A DNA stretch of 64,000 nt from [Clostridium] symbiosum. GTDB lineage: Bacteria; Bacillota; Clostridia; Lachnospirales; Lachnospiraceae. This document shows positions 8,141 through 16,715 of the stretch, one piece after another; positions within the stretch are counted from its first letter, which is position 1, and each line of letters begins with the position of its first letter. Where the stretch lies: contig CP143946.1 of the NCBI GenBank assembly GCA_036419695.1, positions 2,226,001-2,290,000 of the forward strand, given 5' to 3'. Below the pieces are notes generated by a model. That model was not told the DNA's origin. It worked only from the letters and a program-made list of their open reading frames with translations, and searched no databases. The position numbers were made by a program, and so were the translations under genes.

Positions 8141-9358
8141 ATGAAACTCACAAATTACGAACAGGATGTGCTTAATGGGAAATATGGGGAAGGCGCATCC
8201 ATGGCAATGGAGATTCAGGTTGCGATTGGAGAAACATTTGACGCGCCGAGGATGGTACCGGTAACAAGAACTCATGTGGCTCTGAGCGCACAGGATGCAG
8301 ACCTCTGGTTCGCGGAGAAGCTGCTTTCAAAAGGGGCGAAATGTAAGATTCCGCCGACCATCAACCCGAGCATCTGTATCAAGTACCTGAATGAACATCT
8401 GCACGAGGTTCCCGAAGAGGGAAAGAACATCGTGTTCGCCACCAACGAAGCTTACCGCAAACTGGGCGCCCAGCTTACCTTTGACTGCACACCTTATCTG
8501 CAGCAGAATGTTCCGGCCTATGGGGAGGTCATTGCATTCTCTGAGTCGAGTGCAACGCCTTATGTCAATTCGGTAATTGGTGCCAGAACCAACAGGGAAG
8601 GAGCCAACAGCGCCCTCTGTGCCGCTATCACCGGCGTAGTTCCGGAGTACGGGCTTCTCTTTGATGAGAACAGAAAAGCTGAAATACTGGTGGATGTCCA
8701 GGCCGACGTTAAAACCGATTTTGATTACCAGATTTTAGGCTGGTGTTATCCGGAGAAATATAAAGGACTAGAAGTTCCCGTGTTCAAGGGAATTAAAGAA
8801 AGGCCAACGCCGGAAGGATTTATGAATTTCGGGGCACAGCTCAATACATCGGGCTGCGTATCCATGTACCATATAGCAGGAATTACCCCGGAGGCACCGA
8901 CCGTGGAAGCCGCCGTCGGAAATAAGAAGATTAAACGGGAAATCGTTATTACTGACAAGGATTTGCAGGATACGAGAGAGAGGCTCTGCAACGAGCCCGG
9001 AAAGATCGATTTTGCCATGTTCGGATGTCCGCATATCACAATCCGTCAGGTTGGCATTATTGCAAAAATCTGTGAAGGAAGAAAATTCAAAGTGGATACC
9101 TGGCTGCTGACCAGCTCGCTGACAAGAGAACTGGCTGACAGGATGGGATACTTAAGCATCATCCAGAGGGCCGGAGGCCACATTGTAGCCGATACCTGTA
9201 TTGATGTACCGCCGTGCTGGAAACCGTATTACGGTTCTGTAGGAGTGACGGATTCCCCGAAATGTGCATATTACAACGAAATCCGTGGAATCAAATTCTT
9301 AATCCGCCCGATTGAAGAAGCGGTAGAGGCGGCAATTTCAGGAAAGGTGGTTAAATAA
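8141..9358 (+). CDS. Aconitase X (AcnX) large/catalytic subunit
   Basis: This 405-residue protein belongs to the aconitase X (formerly DUF521) family. Characterised bacterial members are cis-3-hydroxy-L-proline dehydratases; archaeal ones dehydrate mevalonate 5-phosphate. The N-terminus MKLTNYEQDVLNGKYGEG is typical. Three cysteines in conserved-looking settings, C116 (FDCTPY), C296 (FGCPH) and C353 (ADTCID), are candidate iron-sulfur ligands. AGGAGGAGG precedes the ATG. The separate small-subunit gene begins the next base after the stop codon, as in the two-subunit bacterial form. With a TRAP importer next door, the natural reading is uptake and dehydration of a small hydroxylated acid or imino acid; the substrate is not fixed by sequence alone. 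Confidence 0.88.
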   Translation: MKLTNYEQDVLNGKYGEGASMAMEIQVAIGETFDAPRMVPVTRTHVALSAQDADLWFAEKLLSKGAKCKIPPTINPSICIKYLNEHLHEVPEEGKNIVFATNEAYRKLGAQLTFDCTPYLQQNVPAYGEVIAFSESSATPYVNSVIGARTNREGANSALCAAITGVVPEYGLLFDENRKAEILVDVQADVKTDFDYQILGWCYPEKYKGLEVPVFKGIKERPTPEGFMNFGAQLNTSGCVSMYHIAGITPEAPTVEAAVGNKKIKREIVITDKDLQDTRERLCNEPGKIDFAMFGCPHITIRQVGIIAKICEGRKFKVDTWLLTSSLTRELADRMGYLSIIQRAGGHIVADTCIDVPPCWKPYYGSVGVTDSPKCAYYNEIRGIKFLIRPIEEAVEAAISGKVVK

Positions 9359-9766
9359 ATGGAACGTACATATCACTGCGCAAAGATTGCGAAAGGAACA
9401 GCCAAAGCTGAGGCGCTGGTATCCAAAGATGCCGTGTGCTTTTATCTTGTAGTACCGGAGACGGGGGAGCTCATTGAACGCAACCATGATATCAACGGAA
9501 AAAACGTGGCGGGAAAAATTCTTATCATGCCATCCGGGAAAGGCAGCTCTGTAGTCCAGGCCGACGGGCTCTATAAACTTTTGATGAAAGGAAAACATCC
9601 ATCCGGTCTGATTGTGGAGACGGCGGATACGGTGCTTGTAACAGCGGCCGTGGCGATGGAAATTCCGATGGTTCATAAGGTAGACCCGGAATTCTTTAAG
9701 GAAATCAAGGACGGAATGATCGTATCAATGGATGCTACAAATGGAATTATTACCGTAAACGATTGA
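9359..9766 (+). CDS. Aconitase X small (swivel) subunit
   Basis: This 135-residue protein is the DUF126 / AcnX swivel-domain subunit. It carries PSGKGSSVVQADGLYKLL near residue 60, where the GKGS serine corresponds to the catalytic Ser loop of aconitase swivel domains, and ends with the compact beta unit VSMDATNGIITVND. In archaeal and many eukaryotic members this domain is fused to the large subunit; here it is a separate gene directly following it, so translational coupling and 1:1 assembly are likely. Confidence 0.87.
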   Translation: MERTYHCAKIAKGTAKAEALVSKDAVCFYLVVPETGELIERNHDINGKNVAGKILIMPSGKGSSVVQADGLYKLLMKGKHPSGLIVETADTVLVTAAVAMEIPMVHKVDPEFFKEIKDGMIVSMDATNGIITVND

Positions 9767-9803
9767 TTCACAGCCAGAGTGAAAATCCAGAAGGAGGATA
9801 TGT

Positions 9804-10907
9804 ATGAAACGAAGAATAAAGGCAGCAGCGGCAATCCTGACAGCAGTCAGCCTAGTAACAGGTCTTACGGCTTGTGGCTCATCAAGCAGCTCTTCCGGCA
9901 CACCGGCGGCTCAGGCCGACACAAAGAGTGATACATCGTCTCAAAATCAGCCGGCCGGAGATTCCGGATACACGGGGGAATCCTATCAGATCAGTATCGG
10001 ACATATCTGTTCTGAGAGCCACTCCCTTCACAAATGCTGTCTGGCTTTTAAGGAGGAAGTGGAATCCAGGTCGGGCGGTAAGATTACCGTGGAGATTCAT
10101 CCCAACAGTGAGCTTGGCGGTGATGAGGCGATGCTCGAATCCGTAGCGCTGGGAACACTTACCATGGTAGTTCCGTCGGCCAACCTGCTGAGTGCCTATG
10201 TGGATGGATTCCAGGTTCTGGGAATGCCATACCTCTTCGAAAATCCGCAGCAGGCATTTGACGCAATGGATGGAGATTTAGGAACCATTCTGAACAAGAA
10301 GCTGGAGGACAATAACGTAGGTCTTATAAATCTTGGTTATAACTTTAACGGCATCAGAAATATGACCAATAACAAACGGCCAATCAAGACTCCTGATGAT
10401 TTGAAGGGACTCAAAATGCGCTGTATGAGCAACCAGGTATACATAAAGATGTTTGAAGCGCTCGGCGCAAATGCAACCCCGATGAGCTGGAGTGAACTTT
10501 TCACGGCAATGCAGCAGGGAACCGTAGACGGGGAGGAAAACCCGGCATCCCTGATTTATGAATCAAAATTCCAGGAGGTGCAGAAATATATCAGCACAAC
10601 AGAGCACATCTATGATTTCTGCGGAATCGTTATCAACAGAGATTTCTATGAGGGAATGGATGAGCAGGCAAGGAAGATTCTGGATGACGCAGTACAGACA
10701 AAACTGATCGACGAACAGCGTTCCATGGAATTAGACAACAATGGAGAATATCTGAAAAAACTGCAGGAAGAGGGAATGGAGCTTACGGAACTCACACCGG
10801 AAGAGCGTAAGGTATTTGCGGAGAAGGTTACTCCGATGTATGAAAACTGGGAGACTACCTATGGCCAGGATATTGTGGATGCGGTGGAGAAATACAGAGC
10901 CGAATAA
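9804..10907 (+). CDS. TRAP transporter substrate-binding lipoprotein (DctP family)
   Basis: This 367-residue extracellular solute-binding protein has a lipoprotein signal peptide (basic MKRR, hydrophobic core, lipobox LTAC at about residues 25-28). A Ser-rich linker follows, so it is membrane-anchored as expected in a Gram-positive cell. The mature part shows DctP features: HICSESHSLHKCCLAFKEEVE, NSELGGDEAMLESVALG, and LKGLKMRCMSN with the Arg that usually pairs with the substrate carboxylate, then FTAMQQGTVDGEENP. GAAGGAGG lies before the ATG. Both permease genes follow in order, giving a complete tripartite importer. Confidence 0.92.
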   Translation: MKRRIKAAAAILTAVSLVTGLTACGSSSSSSGTPAAQADTKSDTSSQNQPAGDSGYTGESYQISIGHICSESHSLHKCCLAFKEEVESRSGGKITVEIHPNSELGGDEAMLESVALGTLTMVVPSANLLSAYVDGFQVLGMPYLFENPQQAFDAMDGDLGTILNKKLEDNNVGLINLGYNFNGIRNMTNNKRPIKTPDDLKGLKMRCMSNQVYIKMFEALGANATPMSWSELFTAMQQGTVDGEENPASLIYESKFQEVQKYISTTEHIYDFCGIVINRDFYEGMDEQARKILDDAVQTKLIDEQRSMELDNNGEYLKKLQEEGMELTELTPEERKVFAEKVTPMYENWETTYGQDIVDAVEKYRAE

Positions 10908-10943
10908 CAGAGCCTGACGGCAATTGTGAAAGGAAGAACAGTG

Positions 10944-11456
10944 ATGAAGAAAATCATAAACTTTTATAATCAGCTGGAAGCGCATCTTCTGGTGTGCAGC
11001 CTGATTTTTACCGTGATTCTCGTCTTCTTCCAGGTAATTCTGAGATATGTGTTCGGATCCTCACTTTCCTGGTCGGAAGAACTGGCAAGATACATTTTTA
11101 TCTGGCAAATCTGGCTCGGCACCAGCGTGGCCCAGAGGGATAATTCCCATGTCCGCATTGAGGTTCTGGGCGGCACAGGTGAGGGCAGACGTAAAGACAT
11201 AATCCGCATCATTTCTGATGTGATTTGGCTGGCGTTTTGTCTGCTGCTTGTAAAATATGGATTTGAACTGGTAGTTTCCATCCAGAAACGCGGCCTCATT
11301 TCGGCCGCGATGAGGATGCCGATGTACCTTGTATATTTGAGTCTCCCTGTCAGCCAGCTGGCGGTGTCAATCAGAATTATCGGAGAATTATGGCAGAAAA
11401 TCCGCGGACTTAAAAATGATGGAGGAGAGATTAGGGAAGGAGGCGAAGGAGCTTGA
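10944..11456 (+). CDS. TRAP transporter small permease (DctQ family)
   Basis: This 170-residue, four-helix membrane protein partners DctM in sodium-driven TRAP uptake. The family signature is present: a first hydrophobic helix, FFQVILRYVFGSSLSWSEELARY, then FIWQIWLGTSVAQRDNSHVRIE. The start at 10944 is preferred over the in-frame GTG at 10926 because AGGAAG (10931-10936) is 7 bases from it. It overlaps the large permease gene by four bases, indicating translational coupling. Confidence 0.9.
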   Translation: MKKIINFYNQLEAHLLVCSLIFTVILVFFQVILRYVFGSSLSWSEELARYIFIWQIWLGTSVAQRDNSHVRIEVLGGTGEGRRKDIIRIISDVIWLAFCLLLVKYGFELVVSIQKRGLISAAMRMPMYLVYLSLPVSQLAVSIRIIGELWQKIRGLKNDGGEIREGGEGA

Positions 11457-12730
11457 ATATAGCCGTACTGTTTGGTTCATTTATCCTGATGATGGCTTTG
11501 TCTGTGCCGGTCGGTTATGCCATAGGCATTGCAACCTTTATCACATTGACCTGCTTTTCTAACATCCCGGTGGCTCTGATTACACAGAACGCCATTACCG
11601 GCTGTGATTCATTCCCGCTTATGGCGATCCCGTTCTTTATGCTGGCCGGAAACCTGATGAGCAGCGGAGGTATCGCGAAAAGAATCGTAGATTTTGCCGA
11701 TACACTTTTGGGATGGATTCAGGGTGGACTTTGCATCGTTACAACGATTGCCTGTATGTTCTTTGCGGCCATTTCCGGTTCCGCGATGGCAACCACATCG
11801 GCAATCGGCGGATTCATGATACCTGAAATGGAAAAACGCGGTTACAGCCGGCCGTTCAGCGCCGCGCTGGCAGCCTCGGCCGGAACGATAGGCGTCATCA
11901 TTCCGCCCAGTATCCCCTTTGTCATCTACGCCGTAGTCGTAGGGGAATCCATCAGCGACCTGTTTATGGCAGGCATCGTACCCGGCATATTAATGGGCGT
12001 GGTCCTGATTATCGTATCCGTTTTCCGTACGGGCGGAGAAAATGTAAGCAGGGGAGAAAAACCAACCATAAAAAAGGTTTGGGTATCGTTCAAGGGAGCC
12101 TTCTGGGCGCTGTTGACACCGGTCATCATCCTGGGCGGAATTTATTCCGGCATTTTCACCCCGACCGAGTCGGCGGTTGTGGCTGTTGTATACTGCTTTG
12201 TAGTCAGCGTATTTATCTACAGGGAAATAGATTTGAAGGGAGTCTACGACTCATTTTACCGGAGTATCAGCGTCAACGGAATGACGACATTTATGGTCGG
12301 ATTATCAATGGCCTTTGCCGCATATCTGACAATGGAACGGATACCGCATAAGATTGCTGCAACCATGCTGAGCGTTACGGACAACAGGATTATCCTGCTT
12401 CTTTTAATCAACCTGTTCCTGCTGTTTATCGGATGCCTGATTGACAACATCCCGGCTACAATCATTCTTTCCCCGATTCTGCTGCCGGTAGTAACACAGA
12501 TTGGCATGTCCCCGATTACGTTTGGTGTTATGCTCACAATGAACCTGGCAATCGGTTTCGTTACACCGCCTTACGGCATCAACCTGTTCGTGGCGGCCGG
12601 AATTTCGGGAGAGCCGATGACGCGGCTGATAAAGCCGATGCTGTTCTTTATCGGCGGCCTGTTGATTGCACTTGGCCTTACGACATTCTGTGAGCCGGTT
12701 ACGCTGGGGCTTTTAGGGCTGTTGAAGTGA
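11453..12730 (+). CDS. TRAP transporter large permease (DctM family)
   Basis: This 425-residue protein with about 12 hydrophobic segments is the transport subunit of the TRAP system. Family features include SFILMMALSVPVGYAIG, PFFMLAGNLMSSGGIAKRIVDFA, the AAISGSAMATTSAIG motif, ASAGTIGVIIPPSIPFVIYAVV and the C-terminal NLAIGFVTPPYGINLFV. The likely start is TTG at 11453 inside the DctQ stop (TTGA overlap), supported by AAGGAG immediately upstream. It ends the transporter operon. Confidence 0.92.
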   Translation: MNIAVLFGSFILMMALSVPVGYAIGIATFITLTCFSNIPVALITQNAITGCDSFPLMAIPFFMLAGNLMSSGGIAKRIVDFADTLLGWIQGGLCIVTTIACMFFAAISGSAMATTSAIGGFMIPEMEKRGYSRPFSAALAASAGTIGVIIPPSIPFVIYAVVVGESISDLFMAGIVPGILMGVVLIIVSVFRTGGENVSRGEKPTIKKVWVSFKGAFWALLTPVIILGGIYSGIFTPTESAVVAVVYCFVVSVFIYREIDLKGVYDSFYRSISVNGMTTFMVGLSMAFAAYLTMERIPHKIAATMLSVTDNRIILLLLINLFLLFIGCLIDNIPATIILSPILLPVVTQIGMSPITFGVMLTMNLAIGFVTPPYGINLFVAAGISGEPMTRLIKPMLFFIGGLLIALGLTTFCEPVTLGLLGLLK

Positions 12731-12791
12731 TGAGATGAGGTGAGGCTGGAACAGCCGATGACAATGATGAATGGGGTTGTGTATGAGCAAC

Positions 12792-12820
12792 TTGAAGAAA
12801 TAGGACCATTCTAGTATAGA
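12792..12820 (+). promoter_or_regulatory. Candidate promoter of the LarA-like gene
   Basis: TTGAAG (12792-12797) and TATAGA (12815-12820) have a 17-base spacer. It suggests that the LarA-like gene can be transcribed separately from the TRAP operon that ends 60 bases upstream. Confidence 0.5.
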
Positions 12821-12870
12821 TAATGAAAGAATGCCACATAAGAAATATCCTATAAAGTAACATTACAAAC

Positions 12871-12912
12871 CATTTTGCCCTGGTGTCTGTATCTGCAGGC
12901 GCCGGGGCAAAA
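12871..12912 (+). other. Leader hairpin upstream of the LarA-like gene
   Basis: TTTTGCCC near 12872 pairs with GGGGCAAAA near 12904 around a ~24-base loop, directly before the ribosome binding site. No T-run follows, so it is a leader structure or a weak terminator rather than a clear terminator. Confidence 0.35.
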
Positions 12913-12931
12913 TCAGAAAGGAGGTGGCAAT

Positions 12932-14161
12932 ATGCCTTTGCTGTTAGAGGAAGATTATAATATCCAACTTCCGGCTATGCACCGGGTACGGCAAAAGTTC
13001 GAACGCCCACAAGTTCAAGACCTGCAAGGAAAAATCCGTGAGGAGATGGCAAAAGACCAGGTGGCCGGAAAAATAAAAAAAGGCCAGCGGGTGGCCGTAG
13101 CGGTAGGAAGCCGCGGAATCAGGAATCTGGCCGCCATTGTACGCGGCGTCGTGGATGAAATAAAAAAATATGGGGGAGACCCCTTCATTGTATCTGCCAT
13201 GGGAAGCCACGGAGGCGGAACGGAGGAAGGACAGAAAGAAATCCTGACCGGATACGGAATCACAGAGGAAGCCATGGGAGTTCCCGTTATCGCGCGTCTG
13301 GATGTGGTGGAGATAGGAACGCTGAAGAGCGGCACAAAAGTATATTTCGACAAGACGGCTTATGAAGCCGATCTGGTGGTGCCAATCAACAGGGTGAAAA
13401 TCCATACGGACTTCGTAGCCGATATCCAGAGCGGACTCTGCAAGATGCTGGTGATTGGGCTTGGAAACCATATCGGCTGCACCTCGATCCATGAGGAGAG
13501 CTTCGACTATTTTGGAGAGGTGCTGAAGGAAGCAGCCTCCATGATTATGCAGTCCGTCAATGTCGGTTTCGGCGTAGCGGTACTGGAAAATGCATACGAT
13601 GAAACGGCATGGATCGAGGCGGTTCCGTCGGAAAACATGATAGAGCGGGAAAAACAGCTTGTCAAAATGGCGGCTGGGAACATGCCGACCCTGATGATAC
13701 CGGAGATCGATATATTGATCGTGGAGAAGATAGGAAAAGACATTTCCGGCTGTGGCTACGACCCCAATATTCTGGGAAAAAGCTATCTGTTGAAAGAATT
13801 TATTCTGGCTGTGCCGAAAATCGACAAGATGGTTCTTCTGGACCTTTCGGAGGAAACCCATGGCAACGGCGTGGGGCTTGGAATTTTCGACATCACAACG
13901 AAAAAAGTATTTGAACAACTTGACTATGAGTCCATCTATGCCAACGGGATTGCGGTAAAGGATTTGGACGACTGCAAGATCCCGGTGATTGCAAAAGATG
14001 AAGATGAAGCGGTTAAAATTGCAGTAAAGGTACTTCGCGGAGCCGATAAAAAGCGTCTTAAGATCGTCAGGATTGAAAGCACGCTGAGGCTGGAGTATAT
14101 AGAGGTTTCGGATGCGCTGCTTCCTTTGGTGGAGGCGGATGAGAGGCTGGAACTCGTTTGA
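12932..14161 (+). CDS. LarA-family (DUF2088) racemase/epimerase-like protein
   Basis: This 409-residue protein belongs to the lactate racemase LarA superfamily. Characterised members use a tethered nickel-pincer nucleotide to invert the alpha-carbon of 2-hydroxy acids. The N-terminal Rossmann part contains VAVAVGSRGIRNLAAIV and AMGSHGGGTEEGQ (at the place of LarA's HR-T motif). The central NRVKIHTDFVADIQSGLCKMLVIGLGNH holds His and Lys residues at positions resembling LarA's nickel-site His and cofactor Lys; this is by eye. AAGGAGG precedes the ATG at 12932; the frame is open further upstream but without a start signal. Next to AcnX and a TRAP importer, a role in inverting the imported hydroxy acid is plausible. 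Confidence 0.75.
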   Translation: MPLLLEEDYNIQLPAMHRVRQKFERPQVQDLQGKIREEMAKDQVAGKIKKGQRVAVAVGSRGIRNLAAIVRGVVDEIKKYGGDPFIVSAMGSHGGGTEEGQKEILTGYGITEEAMGVPVIARLDVVEIGTLKSGTKVYFDKTAYEADLVVPINRVKIHTDFVADIQSGLCKMLVIGLGNHIGCTSIHEESFDYFGEVLKEAASMIMQSVNVGFGVAVLENAYDETAWIEAVPSENMIEREKQLVKMAAGNMPTLMIPEIDILIVEKIGKDISGCGYDPNILGKSYLLKEFILAVPKIDKMVLLDLSEETHGNGVGLGIFDITTKKVFEQLDYESIYANGIAVKDLDDCKIPVIAKDEDEAVKIAVKVLRGADKKRLKIVRIESTLRLEYIEVSDALLPLVEADERLELV

Positions 14162-14204
14162 GGTTGAAAGGGTTACTACTTATAATTTGATAAAATATTG
14201 CATG

Positions 14205-14247
14205 GCAGGCCTTCTGAGAATGTGGTTGGGGAAGGTCTGCTTCTTTA
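14205..14247 (+). terminator. Terminator after the LarA-like gene
   Basis: GCAGGCCTTC (14205-14214) pairs with GAAGGTCTGC (14231-14240) with one G-T pair, followed by TTCTTTATG. Confidence 0.7.
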
Positions 14248-14250
14248 TGT

Positions 14251-14519
14251 GGGGATTTAGTTGAGATGCGAGGACGCCTCTGTAAGATGGCGGACGGGGT
14301 AGTGGGGTGGATGGATGAGTCTTCAGTCCCCTGCGGGAAGTTGTGGCGAGGGGGAATCCAGGAGAAAAGATTCCTACGGGGACCCGCTTCCGCTTGTGGA
14401 GCGCACAGCGGATGCTAGGCTCGAAAGAACCTCGCCAAGCACCGGCGGGTTCCAATGTCCCCTTCGGAATTTTTTCTCCTTCCTTCCCCCGGGCAGGTTG
14501 TCGACGGGACTGAAGACTC
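14251..14519. repeat. Dispersed palindromic repeat, copy 1
   Basis: The core (14317-14519) is a ~203-base imperfect palindrome with ends GAGTCTTCAGTCCC (14317-14330) and GGGACTGAAGACTC (14506-14519) and internal complementary blocks. The left flank (14251-14316) beginning GGGATTTAGTTGAG is shared, inverted, with copy 2. Several open frames lie inside on both strands, but they follow the symmetry and have no start signals, so no gene is called. Confidence 0.75.
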
Positions 14520-14712
14520 AGGGAAGGTTGTTGCCCTGAACTGTCCCCTTTGTCAAGGACACTTTATGAAGTGGGGCGCCCAATTTTTAGACATCCTCTC
14601 TTCAGTGCAACCTTGATTATGGACACCAAAACAGAAGGCCTCCACTCGGTTGGACAATCGGCTCAAAAGGTATCCCGATTCTTAGACACACTCTCTCCCA
14701 TGCCATGGTATT

Positions 14713-15738
14713 CTATTGGTTTGGGTGATTCTCTGTGCGGGAGGGGCCCGCACTGGCACCAAGTTCCTCCGGTTTCCGGGCAATCGCCGGAAGTGCCGGT
14801 ACGTTTGAAATATCCAGTGGATATTCACCGGTGGTGATAAAATCGTAAAACTCATTTGGGGCAAGCTTTGCAAGTTGCCATTGATAACGCCGGTTATTGT
14901 AATACTCCATATAGTCATCAATGAGGGACTGTACTTCGCGAAAGGTCCCGCATTGGGCCAGTTTCGCCCGGATGTGATCTTTCATATGGCCAAAGAAACT
15001 TTCCTGTGGGGCATTGTCCCAGCAGTTTCCCCGGCGTGACATGGATTGGCGCAGCTTCTTGTCGGAAAGGATGCGGATGAATCGGTAGCTGGTATAATGG
15101 CAGCCCTGGTCACTGTGGAGAATGGTTTCCGCCTTAAGGGAAATCCCATGGTTTTTAACCAGCCGCTTCACCGTTTCAAGGACAAAATCCACTTCCAGGG
15201 ATTCGCTCAGCACATACGAAAGGATCTGCCGGGTGAAGGCATCCAGGACCGTTGATAAATAAGCAGAGGTCCCGTTATAAGGCAGGTAAGTGATATCGGT
15301 TAACAGGACCATCCTGGGACCATAGCAGTCGAACTCCCGCTTTAGCAGGTTATCGGCGACATGGCTGGTTTTCAGGGCTCTTGCCATCCTTTTATAAGGG
15401 TTGGGGCCACGGTGTGGGCAGGAAAGCTGGAACTTATCCATCAGCCTCCGTATTTTTTTCAGGTTCATGACGGCCGGAGGGGTCATATGAAGCAGGGCCA
15501 TATAGATGCCTTTGGCCCCTTTTGTATAACCATGGAGCCGGTAAGCCGCCAGGATCCGTTCAAAATCCGCACGGTCCTTCTGTTCCTGAAGCTCCCTGGC
15601 CGGGGCCGCCTTTAGCCAGGCATAGTAACCGCTCCTGGAAACACCGGCGGTGGAACAAAGTTCTTTCACCGAAAGGGCATTTGAGCTTTGCTGCAGGGTG
15701 TTACAGATGATTTCGAATACACAGGAAGAATCGTTCAT
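14713..15738 (-). CDS. IS3-family transposase OrfB (DDE integrase)
   Basis: The catalytic half of the transposase is about 341 residues from the ATG at 15738 (MNDSSCVFEIICNTL). It has an HTH_21-type segment (YTKGAKGIYMAL) and the rve integrase core. DITYLPYNGTSAYLSTVLDAFTRQI carries the first two Asp, and DNAPQESFFGHMKDHI carries the DDE glutamate, preceded by HSDQGCHYTS. The frame is open upstream across orfA. The A8 run at 15779-15786 could allow -1 frameshifting to give an OrfAB fusion, the usual active form. The frame is intact. Confidence 0.9.
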   Translation of the reverse strand: MNDSSCVFEIICNTLQQSSNALSVKELCSTAGVSRSGYYAWLKAAPARELQEQKDRADFERILAAYRLHGYTKGAKGIYMALLHMTPPAVMNLKKIRRLMDKFQLSCPHRGPNPYKRMARALKTSHVADNLLKREFDCYGPRMVLLTDITYLPYNGTSAYLSTVLDAFTRQILSYVLSESLEVDFVLETVKRLVKNHGISLKAETILHSDQGCHYTSYRFIRILSDKKLRQSMSRRGNCWDNAPQESFFGHMKDHIRAKLAQCGTFREVQSLIDDYMEYYNNRRYQWQLAKLAPNEFYDFITTGEYPLDISNVPALPAIARKPEELGASAGPSRTENHPNQ

Positions 15739-15749
15739 AAGCCATGCCC

Positions 15750-16169
15750 CTACTTCCTTGTGGTCCGGATGGAGGAAATTTTTTTTAGAAAGGCAACTTC
15801 CTGTTTTAGGTAATCCACTTCGTGCCGGAGCTGTTTGAGTTCTTCTTTCTCCGATACCGGCATACCAGAGTCCGAAGAGGCGGGTTTGGCCCTGCTGAAA
15901 GGGACACTCCCTTCGTGGAAACCGCCATATTTGTTGTACTGCTCCCGGATATGGCCGGAAATGCCCCATACCCTCCGCTGACCGAGAATGGCGGGATCAT
16001 AGCCGTATTTTGCCAGGATCTGCCGGGGAGGCGCCCCTGCCTGATACTCCGAATAAAAGAGCTCCTTGAATTCTTTGGTAAAAGCTAAGCGGGACTGGTC
16101 CACCCGGTAGGTGTAAGGGTTTTCACGCAGCATCAGAACCTGTTCAGCGGTAAAAAGATTTTTGATCAT
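15750..16169 (-). CDS. IS3-family OrfA (helix-turn-helix, leucine zipper)
   Basis: A 139-residue protein starting MIKNLFTAEQVLML, with GGAGG just upstream on the minus strand. The N-terminal part holds the DNA-binding helices (FTKEFKELFYSEYQAGAPPRQILAKYGYDPAILG). The C-terminus is a leucine-zipper-like coiled coil (EELKQLRHEVDYLKQEVAFLKK) used for multimerisation. The last codons overlap an A8 slippery run and the 5' extension of orfB. It binds the IS ends. Confidence 0.85.
   Translation of the reverse strand: MIKNLFTAEQVLMLRENPYTYRVDQSRLAFTKEFKELFYSEYQAGAPPRQILAKYGYDPAILGQRRVWGISGHIREQYNKYGGFHEGSVPFSRAKPASSDSGMPVSEKEELKQLRHEVDYLKQEVAFLKKISSIRTTRK
15779..15786 (-). promoter_or_regulatory. 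A8 slippery run for orfA/orfB frameshift
   Basis: Eight A on the coding (minus) strand lie within the overlap of the two transposase frames, a common site of programmed -1 frameshifting in IS3 elements. Confidence 0.55.
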
Positions 16170-16416
16170 GGGATTCCTCCTGTTCTTGCTTAAGAATACC
16201 ATAGGCGACCGAATGTGTCGAAGGGAAAGGGATGTTCTGGCCATAATCCCGGGCTGGATACGCCCCCAGTCCTTCCATAAGGTGTGTCCACGATATGGGA
16301 AACGGGGCGTGGGGGATGTCTAAAAGATGGGGCCCCCACTTCGTTTCGTGTCCACACTTATGGGTACATTATACCCCGTCCGCCGGCTTCAGGGCTGATT
16401 GTCTCTTTCGTCAAGT

Positions 16417-16654
16417 AAGGGGGGAGGTATTGTCGTGTCCACTATGTAGTCGTGAATCTTTTACTTTATGAAGGTATTTCGGGCTGGATTCAGAGAAAAA
16501 TCCAAAGCGAAACTTAATGATGAATCAAAAAATTCAATAGTTATTTAAGGATAGGTCATGCGCTAAAGCTCTGATTCATCAATTGAATACCATACAGGGG
16601 GCATTCTCCTGGAATTCGAGGAAACGTAGTGGCAGCGACAATACCTCCCCCCTT
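16417..16654. mobile_element. MITE-like element with perfect 19-bp terminal inverted repeats
   Basis: AAGGGGGGAGGTATTGTCG (16417-16435) is repeated as its exact reverse complement at 16636-16654, and similarity continues inwards (CCACTA). The 200 bases between contain no gene. Size and ends fit a non-autonomous element. No direct target repeat was identified. Confidence 0.65.
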
Positions 16655-16715
16655 TGAAGGAATAAGAACAATTCAGCGGCCGCAGGCCGGGGTTCGGGAT
16701 GGCGAAAACCTTCGC

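Larger units (their letters stand above)
14551..16356 (-). mobile_element. IS3-family (IS150-like) insertion sequence
   Basis: Two overlapping reading frames on the minus strand (orfA, orfB) encode a helix-turn-helix protein and a DDE transposase. Imperfect terminal inverted repeats of ~43 bases are visible: the left begins TGTCAAGGACAC at 14551 and the right, read inwards on the minus strand, begins TGTGGACACG at 16356. Both continue through GAAGTGGGG and TTTTAGACATCC. A second, inner TGGACACC-type pair lies ~65 bases inside each end, so the exact ends are uncertain. No clear target duplication is seen. Confidence 0.75.

Noticed and set aside
14180..14837. Open frames over repeat copy 1 and the left IS end
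   Set aside because: No start signals and no protein-like composition; explained by the palindromic repeat and IS end.
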